A stretch of 14,754 bases of DNA from assembly GCA_900128585.1 (NCBI GenBank), contig LT642480.1, forward strand, positions 2,002 through 16,755. Direction: 5' to 3'. Under the pieces are notes generated by a model. The model saw nothing but the letters and a program-made list of their open reading frames with translations, had not been told where the DNA came from and made no database searches. Every line of letters starts with the position of its first letter. Positions within the stretch are counted from its first letter, which is position 1. Position numbers and translations under genes: made by a program. The DNA comes from Stramenopiles sp. TOSAG23-3. Its lineage: Eukaryota; Sar. This document shows, one piece after another, positions 8,430 through 14,754 of the stretch.

Positions 8430-9281
8430 TTGCGACACCTGAACCCTGCCCGCGATGGCGCCCCAAAAATAGCTCTGCTCGGAATGAGTCTCAGCGGAGC
8501 CTTTTCAGAGGGGGCCCAAGCCCTCCTTACCCGCCTCGCGGAAATAAAATTCCTCGCCCCTATCACCGCTGGTAGCCTCAGTTACATAGCAGCACGCCAG
8601 AGGTGGATGGACTGGCAGATGCGAATCTTCAAGCGGAACACATTTAATGTGGTCGCCAAGTCTATAGCACCAGGGATCCGGGTCTTCCATGCCTATGTCC
8701 CAACAGCCCTGCCAATGGACTATGCCGAGGAAGCAACCGACACCGCGCCCCTTATCAGGCACTCCCAAAGCCTGGCCTTGGACAGCTCGGACTCGGAGTC
8801 TGAAATAGAACCGCAACCCTCGGGGGACGAGCATCCCTGTAGAGATGACTCCAGTAGTGCCCCGACTCTAATAGTGTCATCCCCAGGTGATGACACGGAA
8901 GTTCAATCGTCAACACAATCAAACAGTGAGCAATCCACGAGATCTCAATTAGCCCGCCGCAGAATCACAACCACTGCAATGCATACCGAATCCTCAACAT
9001 CGCAACGTAACTCACAAATGCCGATTATGCACACCGACCCAAACGACCCTCTCCCGACACCTCAACTCACAAATGGCAATTCCCTGACTGGTTCACAAGA
9101 CAGACAACGAGCACCTTCAAAACATTCACGCCGCTGCTTGGTAAACCACACAAGGAATGGTTCATTTATGAGTGAGATATTGGATGAGGAAGTTGATTAT
9201 GGGTCTTATGGCGTTGACGCGTTTTCACTCACCGATTCGGATCATGCATGGAGTACATATGAAAATGATAGTCAAGACTAA
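8430..9281 (+). CDS. Unrecognised ORF of the longest element copy, 5' truncated
   Basis: I do not recognise this protein. The frame is open from about 8400 and the first ATG is at 8484; earlier codons (LDILRHLNPARDG) look coding, so this is probably the C-terminal part of a longer protein whose start was lost. Visible parts: a hydrophobic/helical segment (about 11-95, with APITAGSLSYIAARQRWMDW and FHAYVPTALPM), an acidic Ser-rich stretch (112-170), and a C-terminal block (about 192-283) that recurs in the other element copies and ends EVDYGSYGVDAFSLTDSDHA ... ENDSQD. The first 700 bases are markedly GC-richer than the surroundings, similar to the remnant at 118-345. No transposase or reverse-transcriptase catalytic motif is visible. 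The AT-rich trailer and end motif follow at 9282-9382. Confidence 0.45.
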   Translation: MRHLNPARDGAPKIALLGMSLSGAFSEGAQALLTRLAEIKFLAPITAGSLSYIAARQRWMDWQMRIFKRNTFNVVAKSIAPGIRVFHAYVPTALPMDYAEEATDTAPLIRHSQSLALDSSDSESEIEPQPSGDEHPCRDDSSSAPTLIVSSPGDDTEVQSSTQSNSEQSTRSQLARRRITTTAMHTESSTSQRNSQMPIMHTDPNDPLPTPQLTNGNSLTGSQDRQRAPSKHSRRCLVNHTRNGSFMSEILDEEVDYGSYGVDAFSLTDSDHAWSTYENDSQD

Positions 9282-9385
9282 GTAACAAGGATATATTGAT
9301 TACCAAAATCCCACCAGTAGAGTTCAGTTTGCAGTACATAAATTTTAATTACTGAAAAAAAAAATAACAGCCAATTTTCTTGAGT
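9282..9385 (+). repeat. Trailer and end motif of the longest element copy
   Basis: After the stop: AAGGATATATTGATTACCAA, AGTTTGCAGTACATAAATTT, AATTACT, an A-run, then AATAACAGCCAATTTTCTTG. It lacks the second CGCGGTACATGA box found in other copies, so this trailer carries an internal deletion. The following AGTGAGAAC also occurs (inverted) next to the minus copy at 6361-6370. Confidence 0.6.
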
Positions 9386-9823
9386 GAGAACCTGAACCTC
9401 GTGGCCAAAACTAAAAACAAGTGTTTAACTATCATTAATTGTAATAAAAAGTCCTGTAGATTGGAATTGAAAGAAGACTATGTGTCAGATTATATATGAC
9501 ATTATATGAAAAAAACAAATTATATAGTATGTCTTATGTTTTAATACGATAAAAAAAGAAGGTAAAACCGTTCAAGAGCCCAAACTCCTCCTTGTTCCAG
9601 AATACGAAAAAATATTCTGACATGCCAAACTATCATAAGATCGTTTGAGACAGTGGCTGTTATTGTTTTGTAGATGCCTGGATCTGCCCCAAAACCTATT
9701 CTGATAGTCTTGGCATAAGGTGACCTGGTCGGATGCTCGCGTCAAACTATCAGAAGATTGTTTGAGACAGCGGCTATTATTGTTTTGATATTATATGATA
9801 TCATATATATGTAAACCTTTAAT
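9386..9823. other. AT-rich stretch with a direct repeat, no gene seen
   Basis: AT-rich DNA without a coding frame. It contains the 47 bp direct repeat pair at 9624 and 9741 (listed separately) and a perfect 14 bp palindrome ATATGATATCATAT at 9793-9806. Confidence 0.5.
9624..9787 (+). repeat. 47 bp direct repeat pair, 117 bp apart
   Basis: Copies at 9624-9670 and 9741-9787 agree at 42 of 47 positions (by eye). Shared blocks include AAACTATCA, TTTGAGACAG and TATTGTTTTG. Each ends with an inverted end motif (GGCTGTTATTG or GGCTATTATTG), so each may be the broken left edge of a separate small element. Confidence 0.65.
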
Positions 9824-9845
9824 GGACAAAAGGAGCAGATTCATT

Positions 9846-9939
9846 TTCGCGGTACATGAGTAAGCTAAATTTTAATTACTTCACAATAAATCAAGTAAAT
9901 TGGCCGATATTGAAGTAATTAAAATTTATGTACTGCGAA
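9846..9939. repeat. Inverted pair of trailer modules
   Basis: The left arm 9846-9883 (TTCGCGGTACAT...AAATTTTAATTACTTCA) and the right arm 9911-9939, read on the minus strand (TTCGCAGTACAT, AAATTTTAATTACTTCA), match except for one substitution and a 9-base insertion (GAGTAAGCT) in the left arm. Two element tails therefore lie tail to tail. Confidence 0.65.
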
Positions 9940-9964
9940 CTACATACTGAAATAACAGCCAATT
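9898..9964. mobile_element. 67 bp miniature unit with inverted ends
   Basis: Ends AATTGGCCGATATT (9898-9911) and AATAACAGCCAATT (9951-9964) are inverted copies matching at 12 of 14 positions. The inside is GTAATTAAAATTTATGTACT, the same inside as the larger unit at 10291-10410. It looks like an internally deleted sibling of that unit. Confidence 0.5.
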
Positions 9965-9978
9965 TTTTGTTTTTTATC

Positions 9979-10104
9979 CCAAGTGATTCATGTCGCATTT
10001 TAAAATTATTTTGGAAACCAACCCTTTTATTCGTCTTGTATTCTAATGTGTTTTGGTTGGGTTGGTTTCCAAAATAATTTTAAAATGCGACATGAATCAC
10101 TTGG
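9979..10104. repeat. Perfect 46 bp inverted repeat (foldback) with 34-base loop
   Basis: Arms 9979-10024 (starting CCAAGTGATTCATGTCGC) and 10059-10104 (ending GCGACATGAATCACTTGG) are exact reverse complements over 46 bp; the loop is 10025-10058. The arms end in mismatches on both sides. The unit sits between two AAATAACAGC motifs (9952 and 10121). Perfect arms stand out against the diverged repeats around them and suggest a recent insertion or rearrangement, or a hairpin under selection. A transcript would form a long double-stranded stem that could feed small-RNA production. Confidence 0.85.
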
Positions 10105-10130
10105 ATTAGAAATATATTTTAAATAACAGC

Positions 10131-10284
10131 GATTCGGATCATGCATGGACACACATGAGAATGATTAATCAAGATTGAAGTTACAAGGGTAATTTATTGA
10201 TTACAAAACCAAGTTAGAATTAGGGTATGAGAATTTATTGATTAGTAAAATCTCAGGGGCAGAGAATATAACTTCGCAATAATA
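10131..10284 (+). pseudogene. Element copy: decayed last codons and trailer
   Basis: Starts directly after AAATAACAGC at 10121-10130 with GATTCGGATCATGCATGG, matching the SDHAW segment of the longest copy. A base change makes TGA inside the ENDSQD region. The trailer contains two versions of TTTATTGATTA (about 10192 and 10233), so part of the trailer is duplicated. It ends near CTTCGCAATAATAATAATA, where the MITE-like unit at 10291 begins. Confidence 0.55.
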
Positions 10285-10290
10285 ATAATA

Positions 10291-10410
10291 AAAACAAGAA
10301 AATTGGCTGTTATTTAAGTAATTAAAATTAATGTACTGCGAACTGAAATCTAGATTTTAAAAAAACACAACTTACATAGTATTTTAAATAACAGCCAATT
10401 TTTCGGTTTT
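10291..10410. mobile_element. 120 bp MITE with 27 bp terminal inverted repeats and flanking TA
   Basis: Left arm 10291-10317 (AAAACAAGAA then AATTGGCTGTTATTTAA) and right arm 10384-10410 (TTAAATAACAGCCAATT then TTTCGGTTTT) are inverted repeats: the inner 17 bp are perfect and 24 of 27 match overall. TA stands immediately outside both ends (10289-10290 and 10411-10412), consistent with a TA target duplication as in Tc1/mariner-type elements, though TA is common in this AT-rich DNA. The inside (GTAATTAAAATTAATGTACT, GCGAACT) is an inverted trailer module of the larger family, which links the MITE to the ORF-bearing copies. Confidence 0.65.
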
Positions 10411-10744
10411 TAAATAACAGCCCATTATTTTGTTTTCGTCATAATATCGTCATGATAACAGCAAGTGGCATCTTGACCAGAACTTGGGAAATTATCTTAA
10501 AGATCAAACTCATTACCGATCATTCCTTGATACAATAGAAAAGGAGCCCCCTTAAAACATATATTCCGCTGTGTATGAACCAACTTTGGAATCTTGACCA
10601 GAAATTGGGAAGGATTTGCAATAGGAGGAGATATTGTTCTTATAAAATACCAGCCAGTATTTTGTTTTTAAAAAACAGCCAAAACATATTCTCGGATATT
10701 TTGTTCTGATCTTAAACTTAAACATTGTAATTGAATTCCAGTTT
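10411..10744. other. Right end of the repeat island, no gene seen
   Basis: Contains further plus-strand end motifs at 10412-10436 (AAATAACAGCCCATTATTTT) and 10644-10690 (two, about 25 bases apart), plus a 20-base direct repeat TCTTGACCAGAAMTTGGGAA at 10471-10490 and 10592-10611 (one mismatch). The last repeat lies only about 60 bp past the EGF gene stop, so its 3' UTR probably runs into the island. Confidence 0.5.
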
Positions 10745-12805
10745 TTATAAACCATCCCCAAATACTTGATATGCCCCCGATTGTTTTCTATCCTCATCGA
10801 ATTTAACTTGCATGACTTGCGCACCTTGAGAAAATATTTGTAAAGACTCAACGCCCCTTTTGCAACTATTAGAGCTGCTAAAACCATAACGTTGAGTGGA
10901 GCATCTCAGGGGCCAAATGATATCATTTTCACACGCGGGTCCATCGAATCCCGGTTCACACATGCAGACACCCCGAATGCAATCACCTCTACCACCACAA
11001 TCCTGAGGACACCGTGGCTCAGAGCAGTCAATTCCTGTGTACAGCTTATCACAGGCACATGCGCCCTCTATACATTTACCACGCCCAGAGCAAAAGTTAT
11101 AGCACGAAGCTGCCCACGAACAGTCATCACCAGTATATGCAGGTTCACATTGACACTCTGCCATTACGCAACGCCCGTGACCACTGCAGCCCATTGGGCA
11201 TTGGTTCATAATGCCGCAATCTAGACCGGTAAACCCTGCATCACAGACACAAGTGCCATTAGTACATTCTCCATGTCCAGAACATGAATTCGGACACAAC
11301 TTTGTGTTACACATGGTACCACTCCAACCTTCGTGGCATGTGCACTTTCCCTCTCCTGTGCATGTGCCATGGCCCATGCAATCTCCAGGGCATTTACGCA
11401 TCTCACAAGATGCGCCTGTCCACAAGCCTTCGCAAACACATTTCCATGCAGGTTCGTGTGCTGCATCCCACTCTGCTCGCTTCACAATATCGATTGCTTT
11501 ATCTACAGCGCTTTTCATACTTTCAGCTGTGTAAAGCCCAGCAGAATAATTTTTGCCAGTCCCACTGTATCTTGCTAATTCATTTTTAGCAGCAACGCCA
11601 CTCTTTAAAAATGAAGATGGAAACACTGGCGCTTTCCATCCTGGCGTATTTTGCATAATAGTTCGCTGGCAGCGACCACGAGGTGCATTGCATGGACTCA
11701 GTATCCCCGGACACACTTGGGTTTCACATTCTTTCCCATCATAGCCTTGGTCGCATTTGCATACATGTTGATCGAAGCCACCGTTGGAGAGGACTACCAC
11801 ACACATGCCATGATCACTGCAGCGCAAGTTACAAACTTCAAATGGAGCATAAGAAATCACAAAGGCTGTCTTTCCAACTATTCTTGCATCGTGTGGAGGC
11901 GGAGATTTCACTGAACTTGACACTTGGTGGTTCATTGTTTTCGTACCAAACCCTTCATCGAACCGAAGAGCTAATAACAAGCTTTCTTCTGACCCTGAAA
12001 GGCGCCCCGCGGAATGATGCGATAGTTCGGTTGGAGACAGGGCGCGACTAAAAAGTCTGAACTCATCGATAATTCCTTCGAAGTCAACACCGATTTTTGA
12101 CGCTCCGCAAGCAATCTCGTTTGTGCTACTGGAGTCTAGTGAATACCCTAATGTCTGCACCCACTTTCCGTTCAAATACAGAGAGGTGCTTCCTGTACCA
12201 GTTCGACCCGCATGTCTCATACTGTACGTGATACTCACATGATACCATTTCCGTGGAACAAGGTTGCTATCTTGTCCATCAAATACAACGGTTTCAGGTA
12301 GATTTTTTTTCACGGAGAAGGAGAGGCGGCCGTTTGAAACCACGGATACAGATACCTTGTCTCCAGCGGAGAAGATCTGCATGGGCCTGTCTCCCGTGCT
12401 TGGGGACTTTGCTGTGCGAACCCAAGCTTCCATCGTAAATGATTTGTAAGCTCCTAACGGTGGAACATCAATGTATCCACTGTTGCTGTGAAAGGCCATT
12501 GCATAACCTTGGAAATGTTTTGTCTGGCACCCGGCACCTACGAAACCAGTGAGACACAAACACTGCCCACCAACGCATTTTCCGTTTCCACTGCAACCCA
12601 ATGGACAGTTTCCTGGCACAATTTCTTTTGGCTCACTTGTCATGTTGATTGCAGGCCCCCCCAATAAATCAGAAGTTACAAATGAATCCCATTGCAACAC
12701 CTCTCTTGCTCGGCGCGATAACGTGTGCATCCGAGAGGTAGCTTCAGAAGCTGTCGACAAGAACAAACTTGCAACCACGAAGGTCGCAATTATTATAGTC
12801 TTCAT
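10745..12805 (-). CDS. Secreted multi-EGF protein with one LamG domain
   Basis: A probable extracellular adhesion, matrix or binding protein; its partner is unknown. The 686 residues start with a signal peptide (MKTIIIATFVVASLFLSTAS, cleavage near 20-22). EGF-like repeat 1 (67-93) precedes a LamG/concanavalin-like sandwich (about 100-268, with FTMEAWVR, KWYHVSITY, SLYLNGKWV and GIIDEFRLFSRALSPTE). A second EGF follows (325-360), then one split by a ~75-residue insertion between its cysteines (365-467), then five tightly packed tenascin/teneurin-type EGFs (472-499, 504-530, 536-562, 568-594, 599-625; pattern CPxxCSGHGxCxxGxCxCxxGxxGxxC). The tail (626-686) has no membrane segment or GPI-type end, so the product should be secreted. 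ATG has A at -3. There are no introns or breaks. The exact family name is not recognised. Confidence 0.88.
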   Translation of the reverse strand: MKTIIIATFVVASLFLSTASEATSRMHTLSRRAREVLQWDSFVTSDLLGGPAINMTSEPKEIVPGNCPLGCSGNGKCVGGQCLCLTGFVGAGCQTKHFQGYAMAFHSNSGYIDVPPLGAYKSFTMEAWVRTAKSPSTGDRPMQIFSAGDKVSVSVVSNGRLSFSVKKNLPETVVFDGQDSNLVPRKWYHVSITYSMRHAGRTGTGSTSLYLNGKWVQTLGYSLDSSSTNEIACGASKIGVDFEGIIDEFRLFSRALSPTELSHHSAGRLSGSEESLLLALRFDEGFGTKTMNHQVSSSVKSPPPHDARIVGKTAFVISYAPFEVCNLRCSDHGMCVVVLSNGGFDQHVCKCDQGYDGKECETQVCPGILSPCNAPRGRCQRTIMQNTPGWKAPVFPSSFLKSGVAAKNELARYSGTGKNYSAGLYTAESMKSAVDKAIDIVKRAEWDAAHEPAWKCVCEGLWTGASCEMRKCPGDCMGHGTCTGEGKCTCHEGWSGTMCNTKLCPNSCSGHGECTNGTCVCDAGFTGLDCGIMNQCPMGCSGHGRCVMAECQCEPAYTGDDCSWAASCYNFCSGRGKCIEGACACDKLYTGIDCSEPRCPQDCGGRGDCIRGVCMCEPGFDGPACENDIIWPLRCSTQRYGFSSSNSCKRGVESLQIFSQGAQVMQVKFDEDRKQSGAYQVFGDGL

Positions 12806-14327
12806 TTTCTTGTTTGGTAGTTACTTTTGGGTGTATCTGATAGAATTGTCTTGTGGAATAATTACTTTTGTGTTGGATGGTAAACGTTTGATATGGTTGT
12901 GACCGCGGAGTAGTACACGGGCTAGGTTGAACTAGCTCCAGTAAAAATGAGTGCGAAACTAAATATTTATTTGTTCTTACTTACTATCACAAAAAAGACC
13001 ACCCCCCCCCCTCATGATCCTCTTCCGTTGCTCAATTTTTATCGTGCGTTCCTCAATCTCAAATAGATATCATTTATAATATTAAGTACCAATATTTGTA
13101 CTATGAAATAAATATAATTTATTACTAAAATATATACAGATAAATATTGTACGATAAGATATTTCATTATTCAATTTAAGGTCATATAATTCAGAAAGAA
13201 ACCAGATATGAATAATATTCAATTAAGGAATTGATTTTTAACATTTTGTTCTCCGTTTGCTTTTCCACTTCATGCAACTGCCGCTAGCGTCCGGCTATCA
13301 GAGCAAGGATCAAATAGAGGGGCCTGCTCGATAGTAGCTGAAGACAAATCCCTGAAATAACAGATATGACTTTGGTATACAAATCGCAGGTTTTTCTCTC
13401 CCATTTGATAGACAATCAAAAAATAAAATAATAGAAATAATTTAATTAGAACAACTAAGATTTCTTACATTTAACAACTAAGAAAATTCCTATGAAAGTT
13501 GGGCTTTGATTAGGCAGAAAACCGGGCGTGATTTGTTTAGCTATATTACGGAAAATCCTATGAAGTTGCATTTTTCTACTTTCTAGCACCTTTATTATAT
13601 AAGGTTCTATAGTATTACTATATTAGACGCCTCTTACAACAAAAGTTGTACAACGATTTTTCGCCTGAAGGCACCAATATTAATCCCTATGAATAATTAA
13701 TATTCTTTTACGTAGTTAAACTATAGTTGAATAGACCCCACTTATATGAGAACAGCAGGTATCATATTTACATTCAATACCATTGAACATTTTGTTGTAC
13801 CAGTTGTATGGCTAGAGATATCTATTTATATAGTAGCTTATAATATTCAATAGCTACTAAGTAACATGCAACTTAAGTAGAAAAAACAATAATTTTTATT
13901 TAAGTTAAAATAGAATGGGGAGAGAAAAACACGTTATTTTTTCTTATCTAAGAAAAAGACTTTTATAATTTTGATAAAGAAAGCCCTAATGAGTAAAATC
14001 CTATAATATAAGAAGAAGAAAAAAATCCTGCTTTCCTCCATTCGTAAGAAAAAACAAGAAAATCAGGTTGTTCTCTTATAGTCTAATTGGGAATTTACCT
14101 ATTACTTACTATAAACACTCTTATAACTAATGCTGTGTCCCTGATATTTTGTAATCAAAGCCCCATAAAACCCTTAACTTTCCTTCCTTTTACACCATAT
14201 TACAGCATAAAGCAACGCATATTATTGAAATCTACTGAAACGTCAACAAAAAACAACCGAATAACAAACCATCGCCATCGCCATCGCCGCCGCCAAGACT
14301 CGTATCGCCCGCCTCCTGACTGATAAA
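12806..14327. other. AT-rich intergenic region, no gene seen
   Basis: About 1.5 kb upstream of both the EGF gene (minus) and the EF-hand gene (plus), so it should contain both promoters. I see no tRNA or convincing ORF and no AAATAACAGCCA repeat. Visible landmarks are a run of ten Cs (13002-13011) and a less AT-rich patch at about 13260-13350. Several purine-rich runs (for example about 14010-14060) lie upstream of the EF-hand gene. Confidence 0.5.
14271..14294 (+). repeat. ATCGCC hexamer run
   Basis: Three ATCGCC units followed by two GCC units. They are in frame with the gene starting at 14328 and would encode IAIAIAAA if translation began upstream; the frame is open from 14265, but there is no ATG before 14328. 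Confidence 0.7.
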
Positions 14328-14754
14328 ATGGAAGAGGTTTTACAAATCGATGGTGTGGAACTGACCACTGAAGCGGAAAAAACATCGACAAAGGATGATG
14401 CAAAGGCGAAGTGGGAAAACGTAAAACGACTTACAATTAATGGAGTTTTAAAAACCAAGGAGGAGTCCTATAAACTTACAAAAATGTATGGAGGAGAAGA
14501 TGGTGTATTGGATTATCTTGAGATAACCATGATTAAGTACGATACAGATCATAATGGCACATTTGATATTTCTGAAGTTAAATCGATTCTGTTTGATATG
14601 GATAAAAAAACAAAAGAGGCAAACTCACTTCGTAAAAAATTACACCTTGTTGTATTAGCCAGTGTTATTGTTATTAGTCTGTTACTTGGTTTGATGCTTG
14701 GAGCTAATGAAGTGACGAAAGAAAATCATACAAAAGGTGGCAACCTTGTGGATA
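14328..14754 (+). CDS. EF-hand and single-pass membrane protein, N-terminal part (runs off the edge)
   Basis: The first 142 codons of a gene cut by the window end. Residues 1-70 are charged and hydrophilic. A canonical EF-hand loop lies at 72-83 (DTDHNGTFDISE: Asp72, Asp74, Asn76, Thr78, Asp80, Glu83), so calcium binding is likely. Then comes a basic/amphipathic stretch (84-105) and one membrane helix (about 106-124, HLVVLASVIVISLLLGLML), after which ANEVTKEN starts the outer part. From memory, this EF-hand-then-anchor start is typical of large families of diatom and other stramenopile surface proteins; their outer regions vary, so the function cannot be told from this part. ATG has A at -3 and G at +4. 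The frame is open upstream to 14265 without an ATG, so an upstream exon remains possible. Confidence 0.75.
   Translation, partial: MEEVLQIDGVELTTEAEKTSTKDDAKAKWENVKRLTINGVLKTKEESYKLTKMYGGEDGVLDYLEITMIKYDTDHNGTFDISEVKSILFDMDKKTKEANSLRKKLHLVVLASVIVISLLLGLMLGANEVTKENHTKGGNLVD

Larger units (their letters stand above)
5149..10744. mobile_element. Repeat island of broken copies of one unrecognised element family
   Basis: A 5.6 kb gene-poor block between SSF1 and the EGF gene. The same sequence modules recur in both orientations: a coding-like segment (peptide consensus HTDxNDPLPTPQLTN ... RCLxNHTR ... SExxDEEvDYGS), an AT-rich trailer (GATTAGTAAAATCACAGGAG, TTCGCAGTACATGAA, AAATTTTAATTACTT) and an end motif (AAATAACAGCCA followed by T-rich DNA). 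Recognisable copies: minus at 5625-6048 and 6049-6361; plus at about 6480-6615, 6855-7110, 7850-7960, 8155-8370, 8400-9385, 9825-9890 and 10131-10284; short minus tails at 9891-9945 and 10288-10345. Copies are truncated at various points and diverged from each other, so most are dead. The terminal inverted arrangement of the end motif in the shortest units suggests a DNA transposon with MITE derivatives. I cannot name the superfamily. Confidence 0.75.

Noticed and set aside
8505-8834. Minus-strand frame of 109 codons opposite the element ORF
   Set aside because: It is fully antisense to the GC-rich ORF, which has the better coding look and copies conserved as protein in the plus reading.
5149-10744. 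CRISPR-like array, because of the many spaced short repeats
   Set aside because: Repeats are in both orientations, vary in length and spacing, carry long coding-like modules, and the host genes are eukaryotic.
5149-10744. LTR retrotransposon
   Set aside because: I see no pair of long direct repeats framing an internal region, no primer-binding site and no protease or reverse-transcriptase motif; the short inverted end motifs fit a DNA element better.
10892-12902. Many plus-strand open frames of 60-120 codons across this stretch
   Set aside because: Nearly all lie opposite the EGF/LamG coding sequence (the last runs past its start); they have Cys/His/Pro-rich composition typical of antisense reading of EGF repeats, and none shows a family signature.
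13002-13011. Run of ten Cs as a regulatory or telomere-like signal
   Set aside because: A single homopolymer run without repetition; likely slippage.
12806-14327. tRNA or snRNA gene in the right intergenic region
   Set aside because: Looked for a T-loop GTTCRAnYC and paired acceptor stems on both strands and found none; the same holds for 2645-4185.

Overview
This window is nuclear DNA from a eukaryotic protist. Four unspliced protein-coding genes with eukaryote-only domain architectures sit in AT-rich intergenic DNA that is full of transposon debris. The strongest lineage hint is the partial gene at the right edge: a cytosolic N-terminus with a single EF-hand, then one membrane anchor, then the start of an outer region. 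As I remember it, this layout is common in diatoms and related stramenopiles. The EGF/LamG secreted protein and a retained AP-4 complex fit that too. I therefore infer a stramenopile (diatom-like alga or relative) with moderate confidence; no gene here fixes the species. The standard genetic code fits every gene.

Layout, left to right. (1) 1-400: AT-rich DNA with a GC-rich, frameshifted, unrecognised coding remnant on the minus strand that ends in an A-rich tract, lying just past the AP-4 beta stop. (2) 401-2644, minus: intact AP-4 complex beta subunit. (3) 2645-4185: a 1.5 kb divergent intergenic region with one possible small ORF and a run of three consecutive hairpins. (4) 4186-5148, plus: SSF1/Peter Pan, a Brix-domain factor for making the large ribosomal subunit. 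(5) 5149-10744: a 5.6 kb repeat island without host genes. It holds at least ten broken copies of one unrecognised element family in both orientations, about 19 scattered copies of its end motif (core AAATAACAGCCA), a 120 bp MITE-like unit with 27 bp inverted ends, a perfect 46 bp inverted repeat, and one longer element copy with a 283-codon open frame. (6) 10745-12805, minus: a secreted multi-EGF protein with one LamG domain. (7) 12806-14327: AT-rich DNA in which I see no gene. (8) 14328 to the right edge, plus: the EF-hand/membrane gene, cut by the window.

The four host genes do different jobs (vesicle sorting, ribosome assembly, extracellular adhesion or matrix, calcium-linked membrane protein) and show no sign of acting together. 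AP-4 beta and SSF1 are divergent, but 1.5 kb separates them, so a shared promoter is possible rather than shown. The most unusual part of the window is the repeat island. The evidence points to an undescribed, mostly dead DNA-transposon or composite repeat family and its small non-autonomous derivatives, rather than to a new functional gene system.
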